DNA of 5,494 bases from Oscillospiraceae bacterium (GTDB lineage Bacteria; Bacillota; Clostridia; Oscillospirales; Ruminococcaceae), in contig JAIEDJ010000095.1 of NCBI GenBank assembly GCA_029068025.1, positions 1-5,494 of the forward strand, in the 5' to 3' direction. Made by a program: the position numbers and the translations under genes. Below the pieces are notes generated by a model. That model did not search any database, was not told the DNA's origin, and saw only the letters and a list, made by a program, of their open reading frames with translations. This document shows positions 1 through 5,388 of this stretch, in pieces. Position 1 is the stretch's first letter. Every line of letters begins with the position of its first letter.

Positions 1-7
1 CAATCAT

Positions 8-36
8 ATTATAACCTACTTGGAAAAATTTTTCAA
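8..36 (-). promoter_or_regulatory. Leftward sigma-A type promoter for a gene beyond the left edge
   Basis: On the minus strand TTGAAA (31-36) is followed, after exactly 17 bases (14-30), by a perfect TATAAT (8-13). This is a near-consensus vegetative promoter. Transcription would start at about the left end of the window, so the gene it serves is outside. Its presence shows that the next leftward gene has its own promoter and is not simply read through from the lipoprotein operon. Confidence 0.75.
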
Positions 37-86
37 GGGCTTATGAACGACTTTTTCAAAAAAACAAAGATAAAGTTTTGTTCATA

Positions 87-109
87 TTTTTGTGCACTTT
101 TCACAAAAA
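87..109. repeat. Inverted repeat TTTTTGTG / CACAAAAA
   Basis: TTTTTGTG (87-94) and CACAAAAA (102-109) are perfect 8-base inverted arms separated by 7 bases. The dyad lies about 50 bases upstream of the -35 of the leftward promoter, a plausible position for an operator. The same two arms, in the opposite order and with a longer spacer, recur at 3660-3694. AT-rich arms arise easily by chance, so the role is uncertain. Confidence 0.4.
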
Positions 110-156
110 AAGCCGCCTAAAAAGCTGCCATAAGGCAAAAAAATTGTGAAATCTTA

Positions 157-197
157 CAACATATAGACACATGATCTCCAACGAGATCTATATGTTG
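157..197. repeat. Bulged hairpin with 9-bp outer and 6-bp inner stems
   Basis: CAACATATA (157-165) pairs with TATATGTTG (189-197). Inside it GATCTC (173-178) pairs with GAGATC (183-188) around a four-base CAAC loop, with seven unpaired bases (166-172) on one side. The outer arms can alternatively extend to 11 bases (157-167 with 187-197). It is not followed by a T-run on either strand, so it is not a typical intrinsic terminator. Possible roles are a structured small RNA, a protein-binding dyad, or a remnant of a small repeat element. Confidence 0.5.
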
Positions 198-198
198 G

Positions 199-214
199 GT
201 ATGCGAGCGCATAC
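199..214. repeat. Small hairpin next to the bulged hairpin
   Basis: GTATGC (199-204) pairs with GCATAC (209-214) around the loop GAGC. It begins one base after the 157-197 structure, so the two form a tandem stem-loop pair. The palindromes TGCGCA and CAATTG follow immediately. The function is unknown. Confidence 0.4.
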
Positions 215-306
215 TTTGCGCAATTGTTCACAAATCGCGCCGCGGCGTGATATTCAACAGGTTTTCAACAGTGCTGTTTGTGAAATATGTAACAAACACA
301 AGCGCA

Positions 307-342
307 AAACGATCCCCCGCCTTTTCAAGCGGGGGATCGTTT
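307..342 (-). terminator. Hairpin terminator of the lipoprotein operon
   Basis: A perfect 14-bp inverted repeat (307-320 with 329-342) has an 8-base loop and starts about 20 bases past the stop codon of the leucine-rich-repeat gene. The minus-strand RNA has only four U residues after the stem, so the U-tract is weak and termination may depend on stem strength. Its 22-base core (314-335) matches the hairpin after the transglutaminase-like gene (3711-3732) at all positions but one. Confidence 0.75.
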
Positions 343-361
343 GGAATAAACCTATAAACCA

Positions 362-2002
362 TCAAGCTGACACATCAGCTGACGTATCGGAAGTCACATC
401 AGCCGATTCATCGCCTGATACACCGGATGAAACATCGGATGATGTGGCACCGGACGGTTCCTTACCATCAAGAGCGTCAAGGAAGTCCTGCAGATGCTCC
501 TTGTCGTAGACCTTGCCCTTAAATACAACGGCAACGCCGCTGTTGATAACATTAGTCACGCCGCTTTTATTGATATTGCTGTCGGGGAGATACAGTCTTG
601 TGCCGCCGCAGCCGGAAAAAACATTGCTCAGCGAAACGTTCTCGGGCAGCAAGATCTCCATGTCGGGCATGTTACTGAAAACGGTGTCAAAATCATACTC
701 GCCGGACAGTGACCCGCCCCTCGCCCCTTTTATTCGCTCCGGGATCTCTACTTTTTTGGAGGTTCCCTTGTATTTTATTATGCTTACGGATTCGGTCCAA
801 AGTACGCCTAAGAACTTATACTCAAAATCCGATTCAGACGCGTACGGCACGGAATCCCAGTCTGTGAGCGGCGCGTTCAGTGCCTCCTTGCGGGCTTCCG
901 CATAGTTGAATTCCGAAGCCTTATACGACTTGCCATTAAGAACGATATTGCCCTCATAGCCGTCAAAAGCCTTTTCGCCTATCGACAGATTTCCGTGAAG
1001 AACAATGGTGATAAGTCCCGTGCAGCCCGTGAAAGCATAATCCTCAATGAACCGAACCTTATCGGGAACGGTATAAGCCCCCTGATAAGAGCGCGGAACT
1101 CCGTACAGAGTGTAATGGCCCATGCCGAAAATATCATCCTCTATTTTCAAGGTGCTGTGACCGAGCTCGCCGTCCTCGAATGGTCTGGGATCATCCGCGG
1201 GCGGGGGATCCATCGAATTGAACACTTCCAAAAACTCGCTGTACTGCGAAGCATTATATGTCGTGCCCTTATAGGTTATGCTCTTGGGTATGCTCTGCTT
1301 GTCAAACGCGTCTTTAGCTACATTTGTAACACTGTCGGGGAGCGTTATCGCGTCCACATCGGTGCACCACGCGAACGCACCGCTTGAGATGCTCTGCACA
1401 CCCGTTGAAGGCAGATTCACCTTAACATTTTTGCAGCCTTTGAATGTGTTTGAGTCAAAGCTCATAGTATAAGGATAGTTCTTATAGAAATATTCTTCCA
1501 GCTCCTTGGTGGGAACCTTCGGCTCGGTCACATACAGCGTCACATTCTCACAGTTTTCGAAACAGTTCTTAATAGCGCTCACACTGCTCGGAGTACATAC
1601 GCTGATGTCCGACTGTTTTGTAAACACGCAGCTGCCTATGCTTGTTCCCGCAACACCTGTCACCGGCTTACCCTCTATGGTCTCCGGGATCTTTATGACC
1701 TTGTCTTCACCGACATATTTTGTAATATATATGGTTTGTATATTTGCGTGTATTGACACTACATCATATGTCCTTCCGATCTCCCACTCAAAATCTTCCT
1801 CGTCAGCATAAGGCACTGAATCCCAATCAATGCTGCCGTCAGCATTGATCCCTGTTCCGCCGCCGTTGCCCGGTCTCTTTCCTTTGCCTGTACCGGAGCC
1901 GCCATCGTCAATCAGCCCGGATAAGTCCACCTTATCGTCGCAGCCCGAAATAGTAAGCACCGTTGCCGCACATAAAAGCGCCGCTAAGATCTTCTTCATC
2001 AT
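362..2002 (-). CDS. Secreted lipoprotein with BspA-like leucine-rich repeats
   Basis: This 546-residue protein starts with a type II signal peptide (KK at 3-4, hydrophobic 5-18, lipobox I-S-G-C with Cys21), so it should be lipid-anchored outside the cell. A Gly-rich linker (about 34-56) leads into irregular leucine-rich repeats of the LRR_5/BspA kind, seen as FKGC, GAFAWC, YAFTGC and VFSGC turns with LP-containing strands. There appear to be three modules. DWDSVPYA opens two of them (59 and 381), and a closing motif (YKGTTYNASQY at 244, LNGKSYKASEF at 355, FKGKVYDKEHL at 494) ends all three. The C-terminus (about 517-546) is a Ser/Asp/Thr-rich low-complexity tail with no sorting motif. BspA-like proteins commonly bind host or polymer surfaces; the ligand here is unknown. 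It is the second gene of an operon, 33 bases after the MORN gene. The first of two tandem ATGs is preferred because AAGGA lies 8 bases upstream. No enzymatic domain is visible. Confidence 0.9.
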   Translation of the reverse strand: MMKKILAALLCAATVLTISGCDDKVDLSGLIDDGGSGTGKGKRPGNGGGTGINADGSIDWDSVPYADEEDFEWEIGRTYDVVSIHANIQTIYITKYVGEDKVIKIPETIEGKPVTGVAGTSIGSCVFTKQSDISVCTPSSVSAIKNCFENCENVTLYVTEPKVPTKELEEYFYKNYPYTMSFDSNTFKGCKNVKVNLPSTGVQSISSGAFAWCTDVDAITLPDSVTNVAKDAFDKQSIPKSITYKGTTYNASQYSEFLEVFNSMDPPPADDPRPFEDGELGHSTLKIEDDIFGMGHYTLYGVPRSYQGAYTVPDKVRFIEDYAFTGCTGLITIVLHGNLSIGEKAFDGYEGNIVLNGKSYKASEFNYAEARKEALNAPLTDWDSVPYASESDFEYKFLGVLWTESVSIIKYKGTSKKVEIPERIKGARGGSLSGEYDFDTVFSNMPDMEILLPENVSLSNVFSGCGGTRLYLPDSNINKSGVTNVINSGVAVVFKGKVYDKEHLQDFLDALDGKEPSGATSSDVSSGVSGDESADVTSDTSADVSA

Positions 2003-2009
2003 ATTATCG

Positions 2010-2018
2010 TTCCTTTCC
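2010..2018 (-). promoter_or_regulatory. Ribosome binding site of the leucine-rich-repeat gene
   Basis: The minus-strand sequence GGAAAGGAA lies 7 bases before the first of two consecutive ATG codons, with its AAGGA core 8 bases away. This favours the first ATG (2000-2002) over the second, although both would give almost the same protein. A perfect CTCCGGAG palindrome (2024-2031) lies just upstream in the 33-base intergenic gap. Confidence 0.65.
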
Positions 2019-2035
2019 GCACGCTCCGGAGAATA

Positions 2036-3505
2036 TCACCACCAAGAGACGGCATACAAATATTTTTCGGCTTCGTCATACAGCATGCTTGCATCGTTAT
2101 AATGACCTGTCTTTAACGCGTCATCCGCCTTCTTTTTGAGTTCATGGTATTTGTCGCGATCTTCAGCTTGTTGTGCACAATTGGCGCGGACATCGGCAAG
2201 AAATTTACCCGCGTCCGAGTTATCAAAATCCTTCATAGCACTGTAATTGAGATAACAAGCACCTGCAAAAGTCAGACCGAAAAGCGCTATCGCCGCGCCC
2301 CTGTTGAACATGCGCAGCCTTGCTTCCTCTTCCTCGCGCGATTCCCTCTCCAGGTTTTTCAGCTCCGTCCACTTGCCGTTGCTCAGGGTTCTGTGTATGG
2401 TCACATTCCCGTCCTTATCGTACTTTAAAAACTCGCCCTCGTCGGCGACAGTTTCGCTGACCATATGCGAATATTGATAGGTATGCGTGTCATCGTAATT
2501 AAACTGTTCAACTATTTTTTCGTTGGTATCAAAATTCATCCTCGTGACAAGCATGTTATCGTGAATGGGTCTCGGCGGATTACTGCTAATGGAAGTGGAT
2601 ATCATGTAATTTCCTACCAGCCTGTCATTCTTCGCATTCCCTTCACGCTTGGTGGAATTGATAACGCTGTATTTCGTTTCCTTTCTATTGCCGAAAAATC
2701 CGGTCTCATATTCGGTGATCGTGCCTTTTCCGATCAATACGTCTGAGAAATATCCCTCCAGCTTGCCGTTTTTCCAGGAACCGACCGCGTGATATGTACA
2801 CGAGGTGAGCTGCTCGATAATTCCGGGATTCAGCTCATACTCCTCCGTGTAATATCCGTAGCCGTTCGGCTGACCCTTTTCGTTTACCTGCCCTATATAA
2901 TTACCGTTTCGCGACTTGTAGGTAGCCCCTCCGGTCAGCTGTCTGTCAATAAGATAAGCACTGCCCGTGACATTGAAGTTTCCCACATAGCTTTCATACT
3001 CACCGTTAATATATCTGCCGACATCAATGCACCAGTCGTTCTCATCCAAAGTATAATACAGAAGTTGGGACGGGTCATTAAAATCGCCGTCTATCACCGT
3101 GCGGTGCTCGTCGCCTGATTCTCCTATCTCCATAGTACCCTGCCCGGAAGGGATACCGAAAGCACATTCGCCCACATAAAGTCTGACAATTCCGTCGCTG
3201 CCGAGCCTTCTTATCTCGCCCTGACCGCTGATATCTCCATTGCTCCAGTTCTCGCTGTAGTAGTACTCGTCGTCGTTGATCCAGAATGTTCCTTCTCCCT
3301 CCGGACGGTTGCCCTTCCAGTCTCCGCTGTAGGTGCCCTTTGTTCCGTTAAGGGTAAACGGCTTATCCTCAACCTCCGTGACTGCGGCGTTCAAATATAC
3401 CTTGTAGTCCTCTTCAAGGCTTCGAGTGCCGTTCCCGCCGCTGCACGCCGTAAGCGTCATAGTGAACGCAAGCAGCAGCGCCGTTGCTTTTATCGGCTTC
3501 TTCAT
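2036..3505 (-). CDS. MORN-repeat lipoprotein with internal membrane helix and TPR-like C-terminus
   Basis: This 489-residue protein has a type II signal peptide with lipobox L-T-A-C and Cys21, so the N-terminus should be lipidated outside the membrane. MORN-like beta-hairpin repeats follow, clearest at about 57-76 (GTYSGDWKGNRPEGEGTF), 81-98, 109-127, 202-220 and 237-263. MORN repeats usually mediate membrane or protein contacts. Residues 317-380 hold related strand-rich sequence (KYDKDGNV, SNGKW). A charged segment with E and R clusters (385-402) precedes a hydrophobic stretch at 403-421 that could span the membrane. The last 40 residues (450-485) look like a single TPR-type helical pair (KKADDALKTGHYNDASMLYDEAEKY). 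It is the first gene of a two-gene operon, 33 bases before the leucine-rich-repeat gene. The start is supported by GGAGG seven bases upstream. I do not recognise a named gene, and the function is unknown. A lipid anchor plus an internal helix is an unusual topology. Confidence 0.88.
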   Translation of the reverse strand: MKKPIKATALLLAFTMTLTACSGGNGTRSLEEDYKVYLNAAVTEVEDKPFTLNGTKGTYSGDWKGNRPEGEGTFWINDDEYYYSENWSNGDISGQGEIRRLGSDGIVRLYVGECAFGIPSGQGTMEIGESGDEHRTVIDGDFNDPSQLLYYTLDENDWCIDVGRYINGEYESYVGNFNVTGSAYLIDRQLTGGATYKSRNGNYIGQVNEKGQPNGYGYYTEEYELNPGIIEQLTSCTYHAVGSWKNGKLEGYFSDVLIGKGTITEYETGFFGNRKETKYSVINSTKREGNAKNDRLVGNYMISTSISSNPPRPIHDNMLVTRMNFDTNEKIVEQFNYDDTHTYQYSHMVSETVADEGEFLKYDKDGNVTIHRTLSNGKWTELKNLERESREEEEARLRMFNRGAAIALFGLTFAGACYLNYSAMKDFDNSDAGKFLADVRANCAQQAEDRDKYHELKKKADDALKTGHYNDASMLYDEAEKYLYAVSWW

Positions 3506-3510
3506 TTAAG

Positions 3511-3519
3511 TTCCTCCCT
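3511..3519 (-). promoter_or_regulatory. Ribosome binding site of the MORN lipoprotein gene
   Basis: The minus-strand sequence AGGGAGGAA contains GGAGG seven bases before the ATG at 3503-3505. It is a strong Shine-Dalgarno site that supports this start. Confidence 0.75.
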
Positions 3520-3555
3520 AAAACAAAATACATTCAAAAAAACACTTATAAAATA

Positions 3556-3564
3556 AGTTTAGCA
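3556..3564 (-). promoter_or_regulatory. Candidate extended -10 (TGCTAAACT) of the two-gene operon
   Basis: TGCTAAACT on the minus strand fits the TGnTAnAnT pattern of an extended -10, though only four of six bases match TATAAT. No -35 is recognisable 17 bases upstream. The call rests mainly on position: it lies 26 bases downstream of the shared 35-base block, exactly as the better TGATATAAT does in front of the transglutaminase-like gene. The predicted leader to the ATG is about 43 bases. An alternative is TTGGAT followed 16 bases later by TATTTT. Confidence 0.45.
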
Positions 3565-3587
3565 TGATCCGATCCAAAAATGGGTCA

Positions 3588-3622
3588 CAAATTAGCGATA
3601 CAAACTATTTTTATTCCATTGC
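3588..3622 (-). promoter_or_regulatory. Shared 35-base upstream block, copy 1
   Basis: This block matches 5255-5289 at 30 of 35 positions, including an unbroken TACAAACTATTTTT (plus strand). It contains an imperfect dyad, AAATTAG, nine bases, then CTATTT (3589-3610), that is also present in the other copy. The predicted location is about -39 to -73 from the transcription start, where an activator touching RNA polymerase would bind. The regulator is unknown. Confidence 0.6.
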
Positions 3623-3659
3623 AAAAAACCACGTTAAATCAGGCTTTCACGAAACGGAT

Positions 3660-3694
3660 CACAAAAACGGCAAAATAATCGCCGAATTTTTGTG
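3660..3694. repeat. Interrupted palindrome CACAAAAA-CGGC ... GCCG-TTTTTGTG
   Basis: CACAAAAA (3660-3667) plus CGGC (3668-3671) pairs with GCCG (3681-3684) and TTTTTGTG (3687-3694), with two extra bases on the right arm and a 9-base loop. On the minus strand the GC stem is followed by five T residues, so it could be a weak second terminator behind the 3710-3733 hairpin. It could equally be an operator upstream of the next operon. The arms match those at 87-109. Confidence 0.45.
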
Positions 3695-3709
3695 AAAAAT
3701 AACGAAAGC

Positions 3710-3733
3710 TCCCCCGCCTTTTTAAGCGGGGGG
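3710..3733 (-). terminator. Hairpin terminator of the transglutaminase-like gene
   Basis: CCCCCGC (3711-3717) pairs with GCGGGGG (3726-3732), with a possible extra G-U pair at 3710/3733. The hairpin begins about 10 bases past the TGA at 3744-3746. The minus-strand RNA lacks a clean U-run directly after the stem. Only one base distinguishes its 22-base core from the hairpin at 314-335. Confidence 0.65.
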
Positions 3734-3743
3734 TATAATTATA

Positions 3744-5186
3744 TCAGTAGCACTGACCCATGTAGAGCCATACGCGGATCTCATCTCCGTATCTGTCGGA
3801 GCAGTCTGTTCCCATTCGGCTGAGGAAGTTCTTGTAGGTGTTGTATGTCGTATTGCGTTTTGTGGTATCCTCGCCGCTTACGGAGTAACGGTTTGTGTCG
3901 CAGATATCGACTTCGATCCATCTGCCGTTGATATAGACGACGTTCCAGATATGCGTAGGATTGGAGATCACATCCGCGGGAATGCCCTGCCGGCGGCACA
4001 TGATAGTAAGGATCTGACCGTAGTCGCGGCATACTCCCGACTTCAGATCCCAGACGCTCTGCGCTCCGTCGAGAACGTTGTAGTATCTGGATCTGTTGTC
4101 ATGGAGCACGTTGCTGACATAGTAATCATACGCGATATTCTGCGACAGCCAGTCGCAGATCGCGTAGAGCTTTCTGTCAGCAGACCAGCTCGGATCGGTG
4201 ATCTCGTCGGACAGGGCTGCCCATTTATCGGTATCGCGGCGCCAGCCATTGATGCCGTAGTACGGATACTGAATTATATCAACATCAAGCGAGTTCTGCG
4301 GAGTGATATCATATTTTTTAATAAGATCGTTCAGGACGCTGCGTCTCGCGCGGATCTTATCAATATTCTCGCTTGGATTCCAGGTATTCGAGCTTGCGCC
4401 GATCATCTGACAGAAAAGGTATTCGTCGCCGTTTATGAGAAAGTACAGCTTGCAGGTCGTATTGTTCGAGAACGTCACAGTCACTCTGTACAGTCCGTTG
4501 GGATCGTTGATCATATCGCTTTTTATGGACTGTTTACCGAGCGGCAGCTTCTCCTTTAAGCTGACGGATCTGTCAAGTCCCTCAAGATAAGCCTCTGTTA
4601 CGGAAAGGTTCTTGTTTGTGTGATCGTATGTACCCAACCATATGAGAGAGCCCTCAAACTTGCCCCTGATACCGTAGTCCGCCTCAACAGGGAGCTGATT
4701 ATTCGTATCGGAAAGCGAGTAGCCGACGTTTGCCATGCTGCTGAAGTCATAAAGATAAGGAGTATAAAGCTCGGATATGTCAAGCTTCGAGCCGCCTGTC
4801 GTGTAAGCGACGAACTCCTCGGACTTGGTGTCAAGCACCTTTACTCTGTAAGTAGTCTGAACAGCAGCAGGCGCTTGTGCGGACGGCGTGCTCGATGAAG
4901 AGAGCGGAGTCTGCGCAGGCTTGCTCAAAGAGGGACTGTCCGGAACAGTGCTGCTCACAGTCGGCTTGCTTGAGCTGCTTATAACGGACGAACCCGGAAC
5001 GATAGTCTCAGAGCCCGACTGTTCCGATCCCGGCATTTCGGGGACAGAGTAATACGGAGTCGTACTGTGTACATATCTGTAAGTGTATTCATATCTGTAC
5101 GCGGATCCGCTGTCGGCGGAGCAGCCCGTGAGTGTTGAAGCGGCGAGCGTCAGCGCCGCCAATGCCGATAAAAATTTACGTTTCAT
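3744..5186 (-). CDS. Secreted lipoprotein with transglutaminase-like domain
   Basis: This 480-residue protein has a type II signal peptide with lipobox L-T-G-C and Cys22, predicting attachment to the outer membrane face. A Tyr-rich stretch (29-47) and a Ser/Pro/Thr-rich linker (about 50-110) act as a spacer. Residues 111-265 form a strand-rich region that I cannot assign. Residues about 335-432 match the transglutaminase-like (papain-fold) core: Cys386 in GVCRDYG, His412 in HIWNVVYINGRW and Asp427 in WIEVDICDTN make a complete Cys-His-Asp triad. Such domains act as proteases, amidases or protein cross-linkers; which one applies here cannot be told. The usual Trp after the VD motif is absent. 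Eight cysteines besides the lipidated one include one at the penultimate residue. It is a single-gene unit with its own promoter and terminator. The start is supported by AAGGAAGG six bases upstream. Confidence 0.9.
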   Translation of the reverse strand: MKRKFLSALAALTLAASTLTGCSADSGSAYRYEYTYRYVHSTTPYYSVPEMPGSEQSGSETIVPGSSVISSSSKPTVSSTVPDSPSLSKPAQTPLSSSSTPSAQAPAAVQTTYRVKVLDTKSEEFVAYTTGGSKLDISELYTPYLYDFSSMANVGYSLSDTNNQLPVEADYGIRGKFEGSLIWLGTYDHTNKNLSVTEAYLEGLDRSVSLKEKLPLGKQSIKSDMINDPNGLYRVTVTFSNNTTCKLYFLINGDEYLFCQMIGASSNTWNPSENIDKIRARRSVLNDLIKKYDITPQNSLDVDIIQYPYYGINGWRRDTDKWAALSDEITDPSWSADRKLYAICDWLSQNIAYDYYVSNVLHDNRSRYYNVLDGAQSVWDLKSGVCRDYGQILTIMCRRQGIPADVISNPTHIWNVVYINGRWIEVDICDTNRYSVSGEDTTKRNTTYNTYKNFLSRMGTDCSDRYGDEIRVWLYMGQCY

Positions 5187-5192
5187 AAAAAA

Positions 5193-5200
5193 CCTTCCTT
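5193..5200 (-). promoter_or_regulatory. Ribosome binding site of the transglutaminase-like gene
   Basis: AAGGAAGG on the minus strand lies six bases upstream of the ATG at 5184-5186, separated from it by a run of T residues. Confidence 0.7.
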
Positions 5201-5222
5201 TTTAAAATGTCTTGGTATTTTT

Positions 5223-5231
5223 ATTATATCA
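5223..5231 (-). promoter_or_regulatory. Extended -10 (TGATATAAT) of the transglutaminase-like gene
   Basis: The minus strand has a perfect TATAAT preceded by TGn, the classic extended -10. The hexamer position 17 bases upstream (TCCCGT) does not resemble TTGACA. A weak -35 with an extended -10 fits a promoter helped by an activator. The predicted start is near 5216, giving a leader of about 30 bases. Confidence 0.65.
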
Positions 5232-5254
5232 CACTCGGAATTTCAACGGGATAA

Positions 5255-5289
5255 CAAATAAGTGCTACAAACTATTTTTTATCCATTGC
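5255..5289 (-). promoter_or_regulatory. Shared 35-base upstream block, copy 2
   Basis: It is identical to 3588-3622 at 30 of 35 positions and also lies 26 bases from its -10 hexamer. It carries the dyad AAATAAG, nine bases, CTATTT (5256-5277). The TATCC on the plus strand at 5280-5284, with ATAAC at 5251-5255, adds a further GGATAA/TTATCC pairing on the minus strand that is not present in copy 1. Confidence 0.6.
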
Positions 5290-5295
5290 TCAACA

Positions 5296-5324
5296 CATAA
5301 AAAGTCTGAAAAACATATTGTCAA
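5296..5324 (-). promoter_or_regulatory. Possible second, upstream promoter with consensus -35
   Basis: A perfect TTGACA lies at 5319-5324 on the minus strand. The candidate -10 sequences downstream are poor: TTTATG at 17 bases, or TTTTAT at 16 bases. If used, transcripts would start close to the beginning of the shared block, which would then be part of a leader RNA. This is a weaker alternative to the extended -10 at 5223-5231. Confidence 0.3.
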
Positions 5325-5352
5325 GGGGCTTTTGCCAAATTTGCGGATAACG

Positions 5353-5388
5353 AAAAAAAAATCTCCTGCCCTCTCGGACAGGAGATTT
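5353..5388 (-). terminator. Strong intrinsic terminator for a transcript from the right
   Basis: AAATCTCCTG (5359-5368) and CAGGAGATTT (5379-5388) form a perfect 10-bp stem with a 10-base loop. On the minus strand the stem runs straight into nine T residues (complement of 5353-5361). This is a textbook Rho-independent terminator for leftward transcription entering from beyond the right edge. It insulates the transglutaminase-like gene from that upstream transcript. Confidence 0.85.

Larger units (their letters stand above)
1..306. other. Gene-free intergenic region, AT-rich and rich in dyads
   Basis: I see no credible gene here; the open frames are short, lack ribosome binding sites and do not resemble known proteins. 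The stretch lies between the hairpin closing the leftward lipoprotein operon and a leftward promoter at 8-36. It contains an 8-base inverted repeat at 87-109, a bulged hairpin at 157-197, a small hairpin at 199-214, and four copies of the 7-mer TTGTGAA or its complement TTCACAA (100-106, 144-150, 227-233, 278-284). It may be the control region of the next leftward gene, or it may hold a small RNA. Nothing in it matches an RNA family that I recognise. Confidence 0.7.

Noticed and set aside
87..109. CRP/FNR-type operator
   Set aside because: The spacing between the TGTG and CACA half-sites is one base shorter than in the CRP consensus, and the half-sites lack the flanking A/T at the right place.
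251..271. Two DnaA-box-like repeats (TATTCAACAG, TTTTCAACAG)
   Set aside because: Each differs from the TTATCCACA consensus at more than one base, and there is no dnaA or dnaN in view, so an origin call is not supported.
1..306. CRISPR array or tRNA
   Set aside because: There are no regularly spaced direct repeats and no cloverleaf with a TTC-type arm.
171..509. Plus-strand open frame of 112 codons
   Set aside because: It runs through the bulged hairpin, the terminator at 307-342 and the reverse of the leucine-rich-repeat gene's tail. It has no ribosome binding site, and its Ser/Asp-rich end is the complement of the low-complexity tail.
3588..3622. LytTR-type binding site (minus-strand ATAGTTTGT)
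   Set aside because: A single half-site fits loosely, but the required second direct repeat about 21 bases away is absent in both copies of the block.
3951..4559. Plus-strand open frame of 202 codons opposite the transglutaminase-like gene
   Set aside because: It lies wholly inside a gene with signal peptide, lipobox and intact catalytic motifs. It has no recognisable domain and no ribosome binding site, so it is a shadow frame.
5280..5290. Minimal leader peptide (ATG GAT AAA AAA TAG on the minus strand)
   Set aside because: The equivalent in the other copy is ATG GAA TAA, there is no ribosome binding site, and the coding content is not conserved.
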